From: Clostridiales bacterium UBA4821
GTDB taxonomy: Bacteria > Bacillota > Clostridia > Acetivibrionales > UBA4821
Length of the DNA stretch: 19,319 bases
Direction of reading: 5' to 3'
Assembly: GCA_002402315.1 (NCBI GenBank)
Contig: DHFP01000208.1
Location: 1-19,319, forward strand
The position numbers were made by a program, and so were the translations under genes. Below, one piece after another: positions 1 through 7,792 of this stretch (positions within the stretch are counted from its first letter, which is position 1; each line of letters starts with the position of its first letter). The notes under the pieces are model-generated. The model was not told the DNA's origin. It did no database searches and saw only the letters and a list, made by a program, of their open reading frames with translations.

Positions 1-88
1 GTTTATTTTTTTATTAAAATAAAATATAATATTTTAAAAGCTAGGAGATTGTACATTTTTTATATTATTACATAGGAGGGGGTATAGT

Positions 89-646
89 GTGAAAATACTT
101 GGAAGATTCATAGTTTCCTTATATGCATTAGTAATTGCTATGTTATCTGTCATGATGGTTATTACTTTAATTTTATTTGAATTTGATAAAGTATCGTTTG
201 GGATAGTAATTGACCAGATACGGAATGCTCTGACATACGGGCCCGCATTTCCTTTCTTGTTAGGGGCACTTTTAGTGTTTTTTGTAATTAGTATTAAGTT
301 AATAGTTAGTGGAACAAATAGAAAATTTGAAAGGGAACCTATTATTATTGAGGCCGCAGGAGGACAGATTGCAATTTCATTGGAAACTTTTGAGAATATA
401 GCTGCTTCTGCTTTGAAGAAGATTCCCGAAGTTAAGGAATATATTGCGACTGTTAGAAAGATTAACCAAAACGTAGAAGTCTCAGTAAAGATGTCAGTTG
501 CTCCAGAAGTGAATATTCCTCAAGTAAGTGAGAATGTTCAAACTAAAACAATTGAAGCAATTGAAAACTCAACTGGTGTTAAGGTATTAAATGTTGGTAT
601 TAAGGTGGAGAATTTATCTACCGGATTTAAGGCTAAAATTGAGTAA
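89..646 (+). CDS. amaP: AmaP-type alkaline shock response membrane anchor protein
   Basis: The protein has 185 residues. Two membrane helices (about residues 7-30 and 53-73) are followed by a soluble C-terminal domain of the Asp23 type (about 88-180, alternating strands and helices). In Staphylococcus, AmaP anchors the abundant Asp23 protein to the membrane and takes part in cell-envelope stress homeostasis; that role is taken from the family. The start is the GTG at 89, which has a strong AGGAGGGGG site at 73-82 in front of it; no other start is as well placed. The next gene is a DUF2273 protein, and the amaP-DUF2273-nusB order is common in Firmicutes. No separate asp23 gene is visible, but it could lie upstream of the window edge. 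Only 88 bases precede the gene, with a TATAAT at 25-30 but a poor -35, so I do not call a promoter. Confidence 0.85.
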   Translation: MKILGRFIVSLYALVIAMLSVMMVITLILFEFDKVSFGIVIDQIRNALTYGPAFPFLLGALLVFFVISIKLIVSGTNRKFEREPIIIEAAGGQIAISLETFENIAASALKKIPEVKEYIATVRKINQNVEVSVKMSVAPEVNIPQVSENVQTKTIEAIENSTGVKVLNVGIKVENLSTGFKAKIE

Positions 647-665
647 CTCCCCGGAGGTGAAGTAA

Positions 666-893
666 TTGAATAAAGAGAAGCTGCTTGAATACTATAATGG
701 TCACAAGGGAGAAGTAATTGGCGCAGGAGTAGGTTTGCTGTTTGCGTTAAGCGTTTTATCTCTGGGAATACTCAGGACAATATTTATTGCTTTTTGTGTT
801 ATTATTGGAATTTACCTGGGAAAGAAGATATATGAAGATAGAAAATACTTGAGAAATATTGCAGATAGGATATTGAGGTTTTTTAACATCTAA
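666..893 (+). CDS. DUF2273 small membrane protein
   Basis: This protein of 75 residues has a charged N-terminus, a Gly-rich hydrophobic helix pair (about residues 16-52, GAGVGLLFALSV followed by IAFCVIIGIYLG) and a basic C-terminal tail. This is the layout of DUF2273 proteins, which regularly sit beside amaP/asp23 genes and are thought to belong to the same membrane-associated stress complex; the biochemical function is unknown. The start is a TTG at 666, supported by a near-perfect GGAGGTGA site ending about 5 bases upstream. It lies 19 bases after amaP, so the two are almost certainly cotranscribed. Confidence 0.8.
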   Translation: MNKEKLLEYYNGHKGEVIGAGVGLLFALSVLSLGILRTIFIAFCVIIGIYLGKKIYEDRKYLRNIADRILRFFNI

Positions 894-963
894 TAATTAA
901 TTCTATTACGGGAATAATAACCCCTATTACCTCTATATATCTTAAATTTAAGGAGGATATGGA

Positions 964-1404
964 ATGAGTCGGAGGACAGCAAGAGAAGCTGCGTTTAAGT
1001 TGTTATTTCAAATGGAAATCCAGAAGGATGATCCCAAGAAGCAGATTGAGGTTTTTTTGGAACAGGATGATTTTAATAATAATGATGTAGATGATAGTGA
1101 TAGAGAATTTATATTAGATGTTGTAAAAGGTACAATTAGTGATTTGAGTGAGATTGATAAAAGTATTGAAGTATACTTAAAAGGATGGAAAATTAATAGG
1201 ATTTCGAAAGTAGACCTTGCAATATTGAGATTAGCTATATATGAAATTTTAAATAGGGATGATATACCTGCAAATGTATCTGTTAATGAAGCAGTCGAGA
1301 TTGCGAAGAAGTATAGCGGAGAGGAGTCGGGCGCTTTCATAAATGGTATATTAGGAAAGTTTATAAGAGATAGAGTAGTGCATTCAGGAGAAACTCACGG
1401 TTGA
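964..1404 (+). CDS. nusB: Transcription antitermination factor NusB
   Basis: The product has 146 residues, normal for NusB. The N-terminus (SRRTAREAAFKLLFQMEI) is the typical RNA-binding Arg-rich helix, and the C-terminal half has the conserved DLAILRLAIYEI and the VSVNEAVEIAKKYSGEESGAFINGILGKF segments. With NusE/S10, NusB binds boxA RNA and promotes processive transcription of rRNA operons. The ATG start at 964 is preceded by AAGGAGGATATGG. It follows the DUF2273 gene by 70 bases and precedes xseA by 33 bases, a standard nusB-xseA-xseB-ispA cluster. Confidence 0.97.
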   Translation: MSRRTAREAAFKLLFQMEIQKDDPKKQIEVFLEQDDFNNNDVDDSDREFILDVVKGTISDLSEIDKSIEVYLKGWKINRISKVDLAILRLAIYEILNRDDIPANVSVNEAVEIAKKYSGEESGAFINGILGKFIRDRVVHSGETHG

Positions 1405-1437
1405 GTTTTTCTTTTTTGAAAAGTAAGTGGGGTAGAG

Positions 1438-2664
1438 ATGAGGGTATTAGAGGTTTCTCAGGTAAACAAGTATATAAAAGAATTAATTTTTAGGGACTAC
1501 CTGCTAAGTGACCTGTGGATAAAAGGTGAGATATCTAACTTTAAGCATCACAGCTCAGGTCATATGTATTTCACATTAAAGGATAAAATAAGTTTGCTAA
1601 AGTGTGTTATGTTTAGAACTCAGTGCAGCAGCTTGCGGTTTGTTCCTGCCGACGGAATGAAGGTAATTATCAGAGGAAGTGTAAATGTATTCGAAAGGGA
1701 CGGTCAGTATCAACTTTATTGTGAGGAGATGCAGCCTGATGGTTTGGGGGCATTGTATCTGGCTTTTGAGCAGTTGAAGGTCAAGCTGGAGAAAGAAGGC
1801 CTATTTTCCCCGGCCTCTAAAAAGCCGTTACCTTTCTTTCCTGCAAGGGTTGGTGTAGTTACGTCAAGTACCGGGGCTGTAATAAAAGATATAATAAATG
1901 TATCAACCCGTAGGTTTCCCAATGTTCAGATAGTCTTATTTCCTGTATCAGTTCAAGGTAGTACAGCATCCAGTGAAATATCACATGCAATAAAAGTTTT
2001 AAATAATAATGGACAAGTCGACGTCATTATAGTCGCAAGGGGTGGAGGCTCACTGGAGGAACTCTGGGCTTTTAACGAGGAGGCTGTTGCCAGGGCTATA
2101 TTTGAATCCGAAGCTCCGATAGTGTCAGCGGTAGGGCATGAAACCGACTATACTATTGCAGATATGGCAGCAGACCTAAGGGCGCCTACACCATCAGCAG
2201 CAGCAGAGATTGTTGTTCCGGATGCCAGAGAGCTAAAATGGAAAGTAGAATCCCACAAAAGAAGGATGCTTTTAGCTATTCAAACCAGGATTTCTGGAGC
2301 CAGAGCGCGGCTTGAGAAAGTTGAAGGCTCATTACCGTTAAGGCAGCCGCTTGACAAGGTTTATCAGCTTAGGATGATGCTGGATATTAATTATAAGTAC
2401 CTATGTAAGAATATTGAAAGCAGAGTTAAAAAATTAAGAGAAAAATTAGCAAATAACGCATCCAGGTTAAATTCGCTTAGTCCTCTATCTGTACTTTCAA
2501 GAGGATATTGCTTAGCGGCAAAGGCAGATTCCAGCAGCGTAATTAAGTCCATAACACAGGTTTGCAAAAATGACCGGATAGATATTAAATTGATTGATGG
2601 TAAGGCTATGTGCAAAGTTACACATATAGAAGAGGGGAATATCAATGGAGAATATGAGCTTTGA
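1438..2664 (+). CDS. xseA: Exodeoxyribonuclease VII large subunit
   Basis: The product has 408 residues. An N-terminal OB-fold that binds single-stranded DNA (about 1-100) precedes the catalytic core. Family hallmarks visible here include VARGGGSLEELWAFNEE (about 199-215), the AVGHETDYTIADMAADLRAPTPS block just after it, and the C-terminal SPLSVLSRGYCLA motif. With XseB it forms exonuclease VII, which degrades single-stranded DNA from both ends. The length is slightly shorter than E. coli XseA but normal for Firmicutes. The 3' end overlaps xseB by 20 bases, which suggests translational coupling of the two subunits. Confidence 0.97.
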   Translation: MRVLEVSQVNKYIKELIFRDYLLSDLWIKGEISNFKHHSSGHMYFTLKDKISLLKCVMFRTQCSSLRFVPADGMKVIIRGSVNVFERDGQYQLYCEEMQPDGLGALYLAFEQLKVKLEKEGLFSPASKKPLPFFPARVGVVTSSTGAVIKDIINVSTRRFPNVQIVLFPVSVQGSTASSEISHAIKVLNNNGQVDVIIVARGGGSLEELWAFNEEAVARAIFESEAPIVSAVGHETDYTIADMAADLRAPTPSAAAEIVVPDARELKWKVESHKRRMLLAIQTRISGARARLEKVEGSLPLRQPLDKVYQLRMMLDINYKYLCKNIESRVKKLREKLANNASRLNSLSPLSVLSRGYCLAAKADSSSVIKSITQVCKNDRIDIKLIDGKAMCKVTHIEEGNINGEYEL

Positions 2665-2887
2665 AGAGGCTGCAAAGAAACTTGAGAAGATAGTCGAAGA
2701 ACTTGAATATGGAGAATTGAATCTGGAAAACTCCCTGCAGAAATTTAAAGAGGGAATTGAACTTTCAGCTTACTGTAATAAGAAACTTGATGAGGTTGAG
2801 AAAAAAATCTCTATACTAATTGAGGAGAATGGTGGTAAAATTAGAGAGCAGCCTTTCGTATTGGATGGGGAGGGTAGACTTGAATAA
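2645..2887 (+). CDS. xseB: Exodeoxyribonuclease VII small subunit
   Basis: The protein has 80 residues, matching the family. The motif SFEEAAKKLEKIVEELEYGELNLENSLQKFKEGIEL (given in part: LEKIVEELEYGELNLENS) is the classic XseB helical hairpin that wraps the large subunit. The ATG at 2645 lies inside the end of xseA, with GAGGGG about 5 bases upstream. Its last codons overlap the TTG start of ispA, so xseA, xseB and ispA are translationally chained. Confidence 0.95.
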   Translation: MENMSFEEAAKKLEKIVEELEYGELNLENSLQKFKEGIELSAYCNKKLDEVEKKISILIEENGGKIREQPFVLDGEGRLE

Positions 2888-3770
2888 TACAATTGATTTA
2901 GTTAAAAAGTATGGTGAGGTTATTAACCAATATTTAAATGAATATGTACCAGAGGCAGCCGTACCGGAGAAAAAGATATATGAAGCTATGAGATATAGCT
3001 TGCTTGCGGGCGGCAAGAGGATTAGACCAGTGCTTACTCTTGCAGTTAATCAGCTCTTTGATGGTGACATGGATGAAGCCATACCTTTTGCTTGTGCTAT
3101 AGAAATGATACATACTTACTCACTTATCCATGATGATTTGCCTGCAATGGACAATGATGACTACAGGAGGCGAAGGCTAACCAATCACAAGGTATTTGGC
3201 GAGGGTATAGCCGTGCTGACCGGAGATGCATTACTCAACAAGGCTTTTGAGATTATGATTAGTATACTCCGGGATGGATACAGTTTGGATAGAAAAGTGC
3301 GGGTTATGTATGAAATAGCTAATGCCAGTGGAATAGAAGGTATGATAGGTGGACAGGTAGTGGATTTAGAGAGTGAAGGTAAGTTTGTCGACCAAGAAAC
3401 CCTTAGGTATATGCATTCCCGTAAGACTGGACGGTTGATTGTTGCTTCGGCAGTTGCAGGAGCAATTACTGCCGGGGCTGGTGAAGAAGATATTGGCAAA
3501 ATACGCAGCTATGCTTCAAATTTAGGATTGGCGTTTCAAATTAAGGATGATATCCTCTCAGAAATTGGGGAGCAGGAGAAATTAGGTAAAAGAGTTGGAA
3601 ATGATAGAGAAAAGAATAAATCTACGTATGTAACTACACTCGGATTGGATGAGGCTAAAAGACTGCTTGATATAACCACAAGAAGCTCAATAGAATCTTT
3701 AGAAAGTTTTAAGGAGAGAGCTGAATTCCTTATTGGTTTAGCAGAATTTCTACTACATAGAGAAAATTAG
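2880..3770 (+). CDS. ispA: Farnesyl diphosphate synthase (IspA-type polyprenyl synthetase)
   Basis: This trans-isoprenyl diphosphate synthase has 296 residues when started at the TTG at 2880, which has GGGGAGGG at 2867-2874 and overlaps xseB by 8 bases. A longer reading frame upstream (from 2820) lies inside xseB and has no ribosome site. The first Asp-rich motif is DDLPAMDNDD (about 84-93), with the two-residue insertion typical of bacterial farnesyl/geranylgeranyl synthases; the Tyr five residues before it (HTYSLIHDD) favours a short C15 product. The GGKRIRP motif binds IPP. The second Asp-rich motif reads DDILS rather than the usual DDILD (about 222), so one metal ligand is replaced by Ser; the rest (KLGKRVGNDREKNKSTY) is conserved. 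Product length is inferred, not measured. Together with dxs downstream it supplies isoprenoid precursors. Confidence 0.93.
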   Translation: MNNTIDLVKKYGEVINQYLNEYVPEAAVPEKKIYEAMRYSLLAGGKRIRPVLTLAVNQLFDGDMDEAIPFACAIEMIHTYSLIHDDLPAMDNDDYRRRRLTNHKVFGEGIAVLTGDALLNKAFEIMISILRDGYSLDRKVRVMYEIANASGIEGMIGGQVVDLESEGKFVDQETLRYMHSRKTGRLIVASAVAGAITAGAGEEDIGKIRSYASNLGLAFQIKDDILSEIGEQEKLGKRVGNDREKNKSTYVTTLGLDEAKRLLDITTRSSIESLESFKERAEFLIGLAEFLLHREN

Positions 3771-3780
3771 GGGGACAACT

Positions 3781-4233
3781 GTGCAGTGGTTCATGGATAT
3801 TTACAATAATGCTGTAATAACTGTGCCGGCATTTGCCTGGTTTGTAACTCAGGTAATGAAGGTAATTTATGATATTGAAAAATATAAGAGAATAGATATA
3901 AGAAGATTTGTTGGCTCAGGCGGCATGCCAAGCTCACATGCTGCTTTTGTGACTTCATTGGCTACGGTTGTAGGAGTTAAATCCGGTTGGCACTCACCTG
4001 AATTTGGTGTAGCGTTTGCACTGGCAATGGTGGTTATGTATGACGCAACAGGGGTTAGGAGAGCAGCCGGAAAGCAAGCACAGGTCTTGAATAAGTTGAT
4101 TGCCGAATCACAGGAAAGTGGAAAATTATCCAATTTAGATGTAAAACTAAAAGAGCTTATTGGCCATACTCCGATCGAGGTGTTGGTTGGGGGAATAATT
4201 GGGATACTTTTCGGCCTGATTTTTTCATCGTGA
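3781..4233 (+). CDS. Divergent PAP2 family membrane protein (YuiD-like)
   Basis: The product has 150 residues and several hydrophobic stretches (about 10-25, 50-65, 78-92, 133-148). The signature GSGGMPSSHAAFVTSLATVVG (core GGMPSSHAA, about 42-53) matches the PSGHS-like phosphatase motif of the divergent PAP2 (DUF212/YuiD) family. A role as a lipid or isoprenoid phosphate phosphatase is plausible from its position between ispA and dxs but unproven. The GTG at 3781 has GGGGGACAA just upstream and lies 10 bases after ispA. The 137 bases that follow, up to the OLE RNA, are AT-rich with no gene. Confidence 0.85.
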   Translation: MQWFMDIYNNAVITVPAFAWFVTQVMKVIYDIEKYKRIDIRRFVGSGGMPSSHAAFVTSLATVVGVKSGWHSPEFGVAFALAMVVMYDATGVRRAAGKQAQVLNKLIAESQESGKLSNLDVKLKELIGHTPIEVLVGGIIGILFGLIFSS

Positions 4234-4370
4234 TAGCTAAGAACAGCATATAAGCGTGAGAATGAAACTAACATACTTAAAGATAAACTATGGCTTAAAA
4301 TAGCCTAAATTTATTTTTAGATAAGTTTTAATTTTTGTTTAACTTATTATATAATATAATAATATATTAG

Positions 4371-4990
4371 ATGGTGGTGCAGTATTCTAGTCAGTACTGC
4401 CGGTTTTGAAGGCGGGCCTAAAAATCCGCTAAGGGCACATCGATGAAGTTCCTTGTGCTTGCTTGCGACGCCCAGTCGTGGGTTGGTGCTGGGAGTTAAG
4501 GATTAGGGGCGATCTGCAATGGCATGTGGGCGTTGACCCCTCTTCCGTGGAGACCGGCTTATGTGGTTTATAACCCTTTGGTCGAGTTGAGAAGCTATTA
4601 CTAAGGGCTAACAAATTACGTAGCAGGATTAAACCTGATATGCGGTGCTTTTTGTGCTGTGTACAGTGTAGCCTGCCTTGAGTGGAATTGGTGGATGGTG
4701 GGTCTGGCAGTTGATTATGGGCCAATAAGATACTGCTAATTGCTGCCTGAAACCTCTTTTGCAAAAGAGGCTAGAAGTCGGTTAGGCTGTAGAGGAAATC
4801 TCCTAGACTGCTCGTAGAGAGGCATTTCGGGGATTACAGTGTGGACTAAGTGGTAATCCAGTCCCTTCTCCGGTGACGGGAAGGTTTTAGGTTTAAAGGG
4901 AAACCTCTAGGATGGCGACATCGTAGTACCTAAAGGGGAAAGCCTACTGGACCTAAGCCGCAAAATTTACTCGAAATGCTGCCACCACTT
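4371..4990 (+). ncRNA. ole: OLE RNA (Ornate, Large, Extremophilic)
   Basis: This gene-free stretch of about 620 nt is clearly more GC-rich and structured than the surrounding AT-rich DNA. The ends pair: 4373-4382 (GGTGGTGCAG) with 4979-4989 (CTGCCACCAC plus one pair), with a single C bulge. Internal hairpins include 4753-4770 (CCTCTTTTGCAAAAGAGG), a long stem near 4830-4865 (GGATTAC with GTAATCC), and 4864-4882 (CTTCTCCGGTGACGGGAAG). OLE RNA is known to be about 600 nt, to sit between ispA and dxs in Firmicutes, and to lie immediately upstream of the gene for its membrane partner OapA, all as seen here. It forms a membrane-bound RNA-protein complex linked to cold, ethanol and magnesium stress. 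The only long open frames across it are antisense and not credible. An AT-rich -10-like stretch at 4350-4368 could be a local promoter, but readthrough from the operon is equally possible. Exact ends are estimates. Confidence 0.93.
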
Positions 4991-5015
4991 ATTATTAGTT
5001 GAACTACGGGGATTG

Positions 5016-5669
5016 GTGAAAAGTTTCTTGAGTAATAATGGATCAAATGGTTATAAAAGAAAGGCAAGAACTCATAATAACTTGAGGGAAAAAAAGAATA
5101 TTAACTGGATATTGATTTTAGTTATTACTACAATTATCTTGTCAGTATCCATGAGCAGTATTTCATCCATAATCATACAGAAAATAAACCTATTTGTAGC
5201 AATATTCGTATTACTTAACATAATATTAGTTGGTATAGTTTTCGACATAGTAGGGATAGCAGTAGCTGCAGCCGATGAAACCCCCTTTCATGCCATGGCA
5301 TCAAGTAAGGTGAAAGGAGCTAAAAATGCAATTAGGCTGGTCAGGAATGCCAATAAGGTTTCGACTTTCTGTAATGATGTTGTTGGGGATGTTTGTGGTG
5401 TAGTAAGCGGTTCAACGGGCGCTTTTATTGTAGTAAAGCTTTCGGAACTATTCAAGGGAATGGACTTGGCTGTGCTAGGAATAATAATTAGTGCATTAGT
5501 TGCTGCACTTACCGTTTGGGGTAAAGGATTTGGAAAGACAATTGCAATATCAAAAAGCAATGAAATTGTTTTTAAAGTTGCGAGACTACAATACTATACT
5601 TTAAATAAGCTTAATATCAGAAATTATTTAAAAAAGTTAGAAGAAAGAAGAGTTGATAGAAGTGAGTAA
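5016..5669 (+). CDS. oapA: OLE-associated membrane protein OapA
   Basis: The product has about 217 residues and four predicted membrane helices (about 30-54, 62-87, 122-140, 150-170), a basic N-terminus (KRKARTHNNLREKKN) suited to RNA contact, and a conserved acidic and small-residue segment (FDIVGIAVAAADETPFHAM, about 73-91) after helix 2. It starts 26 bases after the OLE RNA closing stem. In Bacillus halodurans, OapA binds OLE RNA as a dimer and brings it to the membrane; it has similarity to DUF21-type transporter domains. I identify it by this context, size and topology. The start may be GTG 5016 or TTG 5013; the CGGGG at 5007-5011 fits the GTG slightly better. It overlaps the start of dxs. 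Confidence 0.9.
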   Translation: MKSFLSNNGSNGYKRKARTHNNLREKKNINWILILVITTIILSVSMSSISSIIIQKINLFVAIFVLLNIILVGIVFDIVGIAVAAADETPFHAMASSKVKGAKNAIRLVRNANKVSTFCNDVVGDVCGVVSGSTGAFIVVKLSELFKGMDLAVLGIIISALVAALTVWGKGFGKTIAISKSNEIVFKVARLQYYTLNKLNIRNYLKKLEERRVDRSE

Positions 5670-7563
5670 GATACTACCATTAATTAATTATCCTTCCGAT
5701 GTCAGAGGACTTTCAGTTGAACAACTGAATCGATTGAGTAAAGAGATAAGGGAGTTTTTGATTTCATCAGTTTCGAAGACTGGCGGACATCTTGCATCCA
5801 ACCTTGGGGTGGTTGAATTGACCATTGCATTACACCTGGTATTCAACACGCCATATGACAAGATTATTTGGGATGTAGGTCATCAGTCATACGTCCATAA
5901 GATTTTGACCGGAAGAAAGGGAAAGTTTGGCACATTAAGGCAGCTAGACGGTGTAAGCGGTTTTCCCAAAACTAATGAAAGCTCTCATGACTGTTTTAAT
6001 ACGGGGCATAGCAGTACGTCAGTATCTGCAGCGCTAGGGATGGCTAGGGCCAGGGATATTAAGAATGAGAAAAATTCAGTGATTGCGGTTATTGGAGATG
6101 GAGCTTTGACTGGTGGTATGGCTTTTGAGGCTCTGAATGATGCGGGAAGATCTCCAAATAACCTGATTGTAATCCTAAACGACAATGAGATGTCAATTGA
6201 TAAGAATGTGGGCGGATTATCAAGCTGTCTAAACAGGATTCGTACTCAGCCTATTTACTTTAAGGTTAAAAGAGATCTGGATGTATTATTACATAAGATA
6301 CCTGCTATCGGAAAGAAAGTTGCAAAGACTATTGATAAAGCTAAAGGTACAATAAAATACCTAATGCTGCCCGGTATGTTTTTTGAAGAACTTGGGTTTA
6401 AGTATATTGGTCCCGTTGATGGGCATGACATTAATGAGTTAAAGAAGGTGCTTACAAAGGCTAAAGGACTTCAAGGGCCGATACTTATTCATGTTTTTAC
6501 CCAAAAAGGCAAGGGATATTCTTATGCAGAGGAAAATCCTCATATATTCCATGGAATATCGCCCTTTGATGTTGAGACAGGCGAAATTAAGAAGGGCATC
6601 AGTACAAAGGATTATTCGGCTGTCTTTGGGGAAACACTTGTAGATATAGCTGGATACAATGAAGACGTAGTAGCAATTACTGCTGCAATGCCTCATGGTA
6701 CTGGATTGAATGGTTTTGCTTCAGAATTTCCGAAAAGATTTTTTGATGTAGGGATAGCCGAGCAGCATGCTGTTACTTTGGCGGCAGGTCTTGCAGAAGA
6801 AGGCCTAAAACCGGTAGTAGCCGTATATTCGTCCTTTTTACAGAGGGCGTACGACCAGGTTGTTCATGATGTTTGTGCTCAAAATTTACCTGTGGTTTTT
6901 GCCATAGATAGGGCTGGTGTGGTTGGGAATGATGGTGAAACTCACCAGGGTGTGTTTGATTTGTCCTACTTATCTCACATACCAAACATGACATTAATGG
7001 CGCCAAAAGATTTTGAAGAACTGCGGCAAATGATTAAATTCTCTGTTGATTTTGAAGGGCCAATTGCAGTAAGGTATCCTAGAGGGCATGCAAGAGAGAT
7101 ATGTACAGAAAAGTATCAGCCTATTGAATATGGGTGTGCGGAATTGTTATATCAGGGGAATGATATAACTATTGTTGCATGTGGTAGGATGGTACACACG
7201 GCAATCAAGGCAGCCAAGGAATTAATTAAGTTTGGAATGACGGCAGATGTTATTAATGCAAGGTTTGTGAAACCCCTGGATTCAAAAATGATACTTGCTT
7301 CTGCTGAGAAGACAAAGAATGTTGTTACAATTGAAGATAATGTTATTAATGGTGGATTTGGAAGTTTAGTATTACAGTTGGTCAACCAGAGTGATTTAAG
7401 TGACGTTAAGGTTAAGATTTTTGGTTATCCTGATGAGTTTATACAGCATGGCAGCATTGAACAGCTTGATAAACTTTATGGGCTTGATTATCAATCCATA
7501 GCGTGTGAAATACTAAACTTCTTCCGTATACGTAAAAAGTTTAAAGTAATTAAAAGCCAGTAA
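5662..7563 (+). CDS. dxs: 1-Deoxy-D-xylulose-5-phosphate synthase
   Basis: The enzyme condenses pyruvate and glyceraldehyde 3-phosphate to DXP, the first step of the MEP isoprenoid pathway, using thiamine diphosphate. The product has 633 residues when started at the GTG at 5662 (MSKILPLINYPSD); a TTG three codons upstream (5653) is the alternative. Visible motifs are SKTGGHLASNLGVVELT near the N-terminus, the ThDP-binding GDGALTGGMAFEALND (about 145-160), and the transketolase pyrimidine-domain motif DVGIAEQHAVTLAAGLAEEG (about 366-385), with a C-terminal transketolase domain (about 490-615). The start overlaps the end of oapA by a few bases, so it is probably translationally coupled. It is the last gene of the operon, with a strong terminator 9 bases on. 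Confidence 0.97.
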   Translation: MSKILPLINYPSDVRGLSVEQLNRLSKEIREFLISSVSKTGGHLASNLGVVELTIALHLVFNTPYDKIIWDVGHQSYVHKILTGRKGKFGTLRQLDGVSGFPKTNESSHDCFNTGHSSTSVSAALGMARARDIKNEKNSVIAVIGDGALTGGMAFEALNDAGRSPNNLIVILNDNEMSIDKNVGGLSSCLNRIRTQPIYFKVKRDLDVLLHKIPAIGKKVAKTIDKAKGTIKYLMLPGMFFEELGFKYIGPVDGHDINELKKVLTKAKGLQGPILIHVFTQKGKGYSYAEENPHIFHGISPFDVETGEIKKGISTKDYSAVFGETLVDIAGYNEDVVAITAAMPHGTGLNGFASEFPKRFFDVGIAEQHAVTLAAGLAEEGLKPVVAVYSSFLQRAYDQVVHDVCAQNLPVVFAIDRAGVVGNDGETHQGVFDLSYLSHIPNMTLMAPKDFEELRQMIKFSVDFEGPIAVRYPRGHAREICTEKYQPIEYGCAELLYQGNDITIVACGRMVHTAIKAAKELIKFGMTADVINARFVKPLDSKMILASAEKTKNVVTIEDNVINGGFGSLVLQLVNQSDLSDVKVKIFGYPDEFIQHGSIEQLDKLYGLDYQSIACEILNFFRIRKKFKVIKSQ

Positions 7564-7572
7564 ACCAGGTTT

Positions 7573-7606
7573 AAAAGCGGCTATACTTAAGTATAGCCGC
7601 TTTTTT
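7573..7606 (+). terminator. Intrinsic terminator after dxs
   Basis: A perfect 16-bp inverted repeat (arms AAAAGCGGCTATACTT and its complement at 7573-7588 and 7589-7604) ends in six T. It closes the long amaP-dxs operon. The GC-rich middle and symmetrical A/T ends could stop transcription from both sides. Confidence 0.93.
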
Positions 7607-7723
7607 AATTGTATCTGTTAAGAAATTATCAAATTAATTCGATATGAATTAGGAAAATGTAAACAATACAATAAGCTTATGAGAAATAACTCAATATTTT
7701 ATTTAAAATTTTCTTAGTAAATA

Positions 7724-7773
7724 TTGACAAAGAACAAATGTTCGCATATAATAAAAACACAAACACTTGTTCT
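7724..7773 (+). promoter_or_regulatory. SOS promoter with two LexA boxes
   Basis: A consensus -35 (TTGACA, 7724-7729) and -10 (TATAAT, 7747-7752) are separated by 17 bases. A perfect LexA/DinR palindrome, GAACAAATGTTC, occupies 7732-7743 in the spacer. A second near match, AACACTTGTTC on this strand (GAACAAGTGTT on the other), lies at 7762-7772 just past the -10. This fits the Gram-positive LexA consensus (GAAC-N4-GTTC/GTTT). The arrangement predicts tight repression by LexA and induction by DNA damage. Confidence 0.92.
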
Positions 7774-7792
7774 GATAGGGGGGGTAAAAACT

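Noticed and set aside
2820..2879. Upstream extension of the ispA frame
   Set aside because: It lies within xseB, has no ribosome site, and the added residues are not seen in the family; the TTG at 2880 fits better.
4290..4320. Possible weak terminator before the OLE RNA (GGCT/AGCC with T-rich end)
   Set aside because: The stem has only 4 bp with flanking mismatch, too weak to call.
4429..4764. Antisense open frame of 111 codons across the OLE RNA
   Set aside because: It has no ribosome site, has low-complexity composition, and is explained by the GC-richer structured RNA on the other strand.
7724..7792. Upstream extension of the yneA-like frame
   Set aside because: It covers the -35, -10 and LexA boxes, so it is promoter DNA, not coding.
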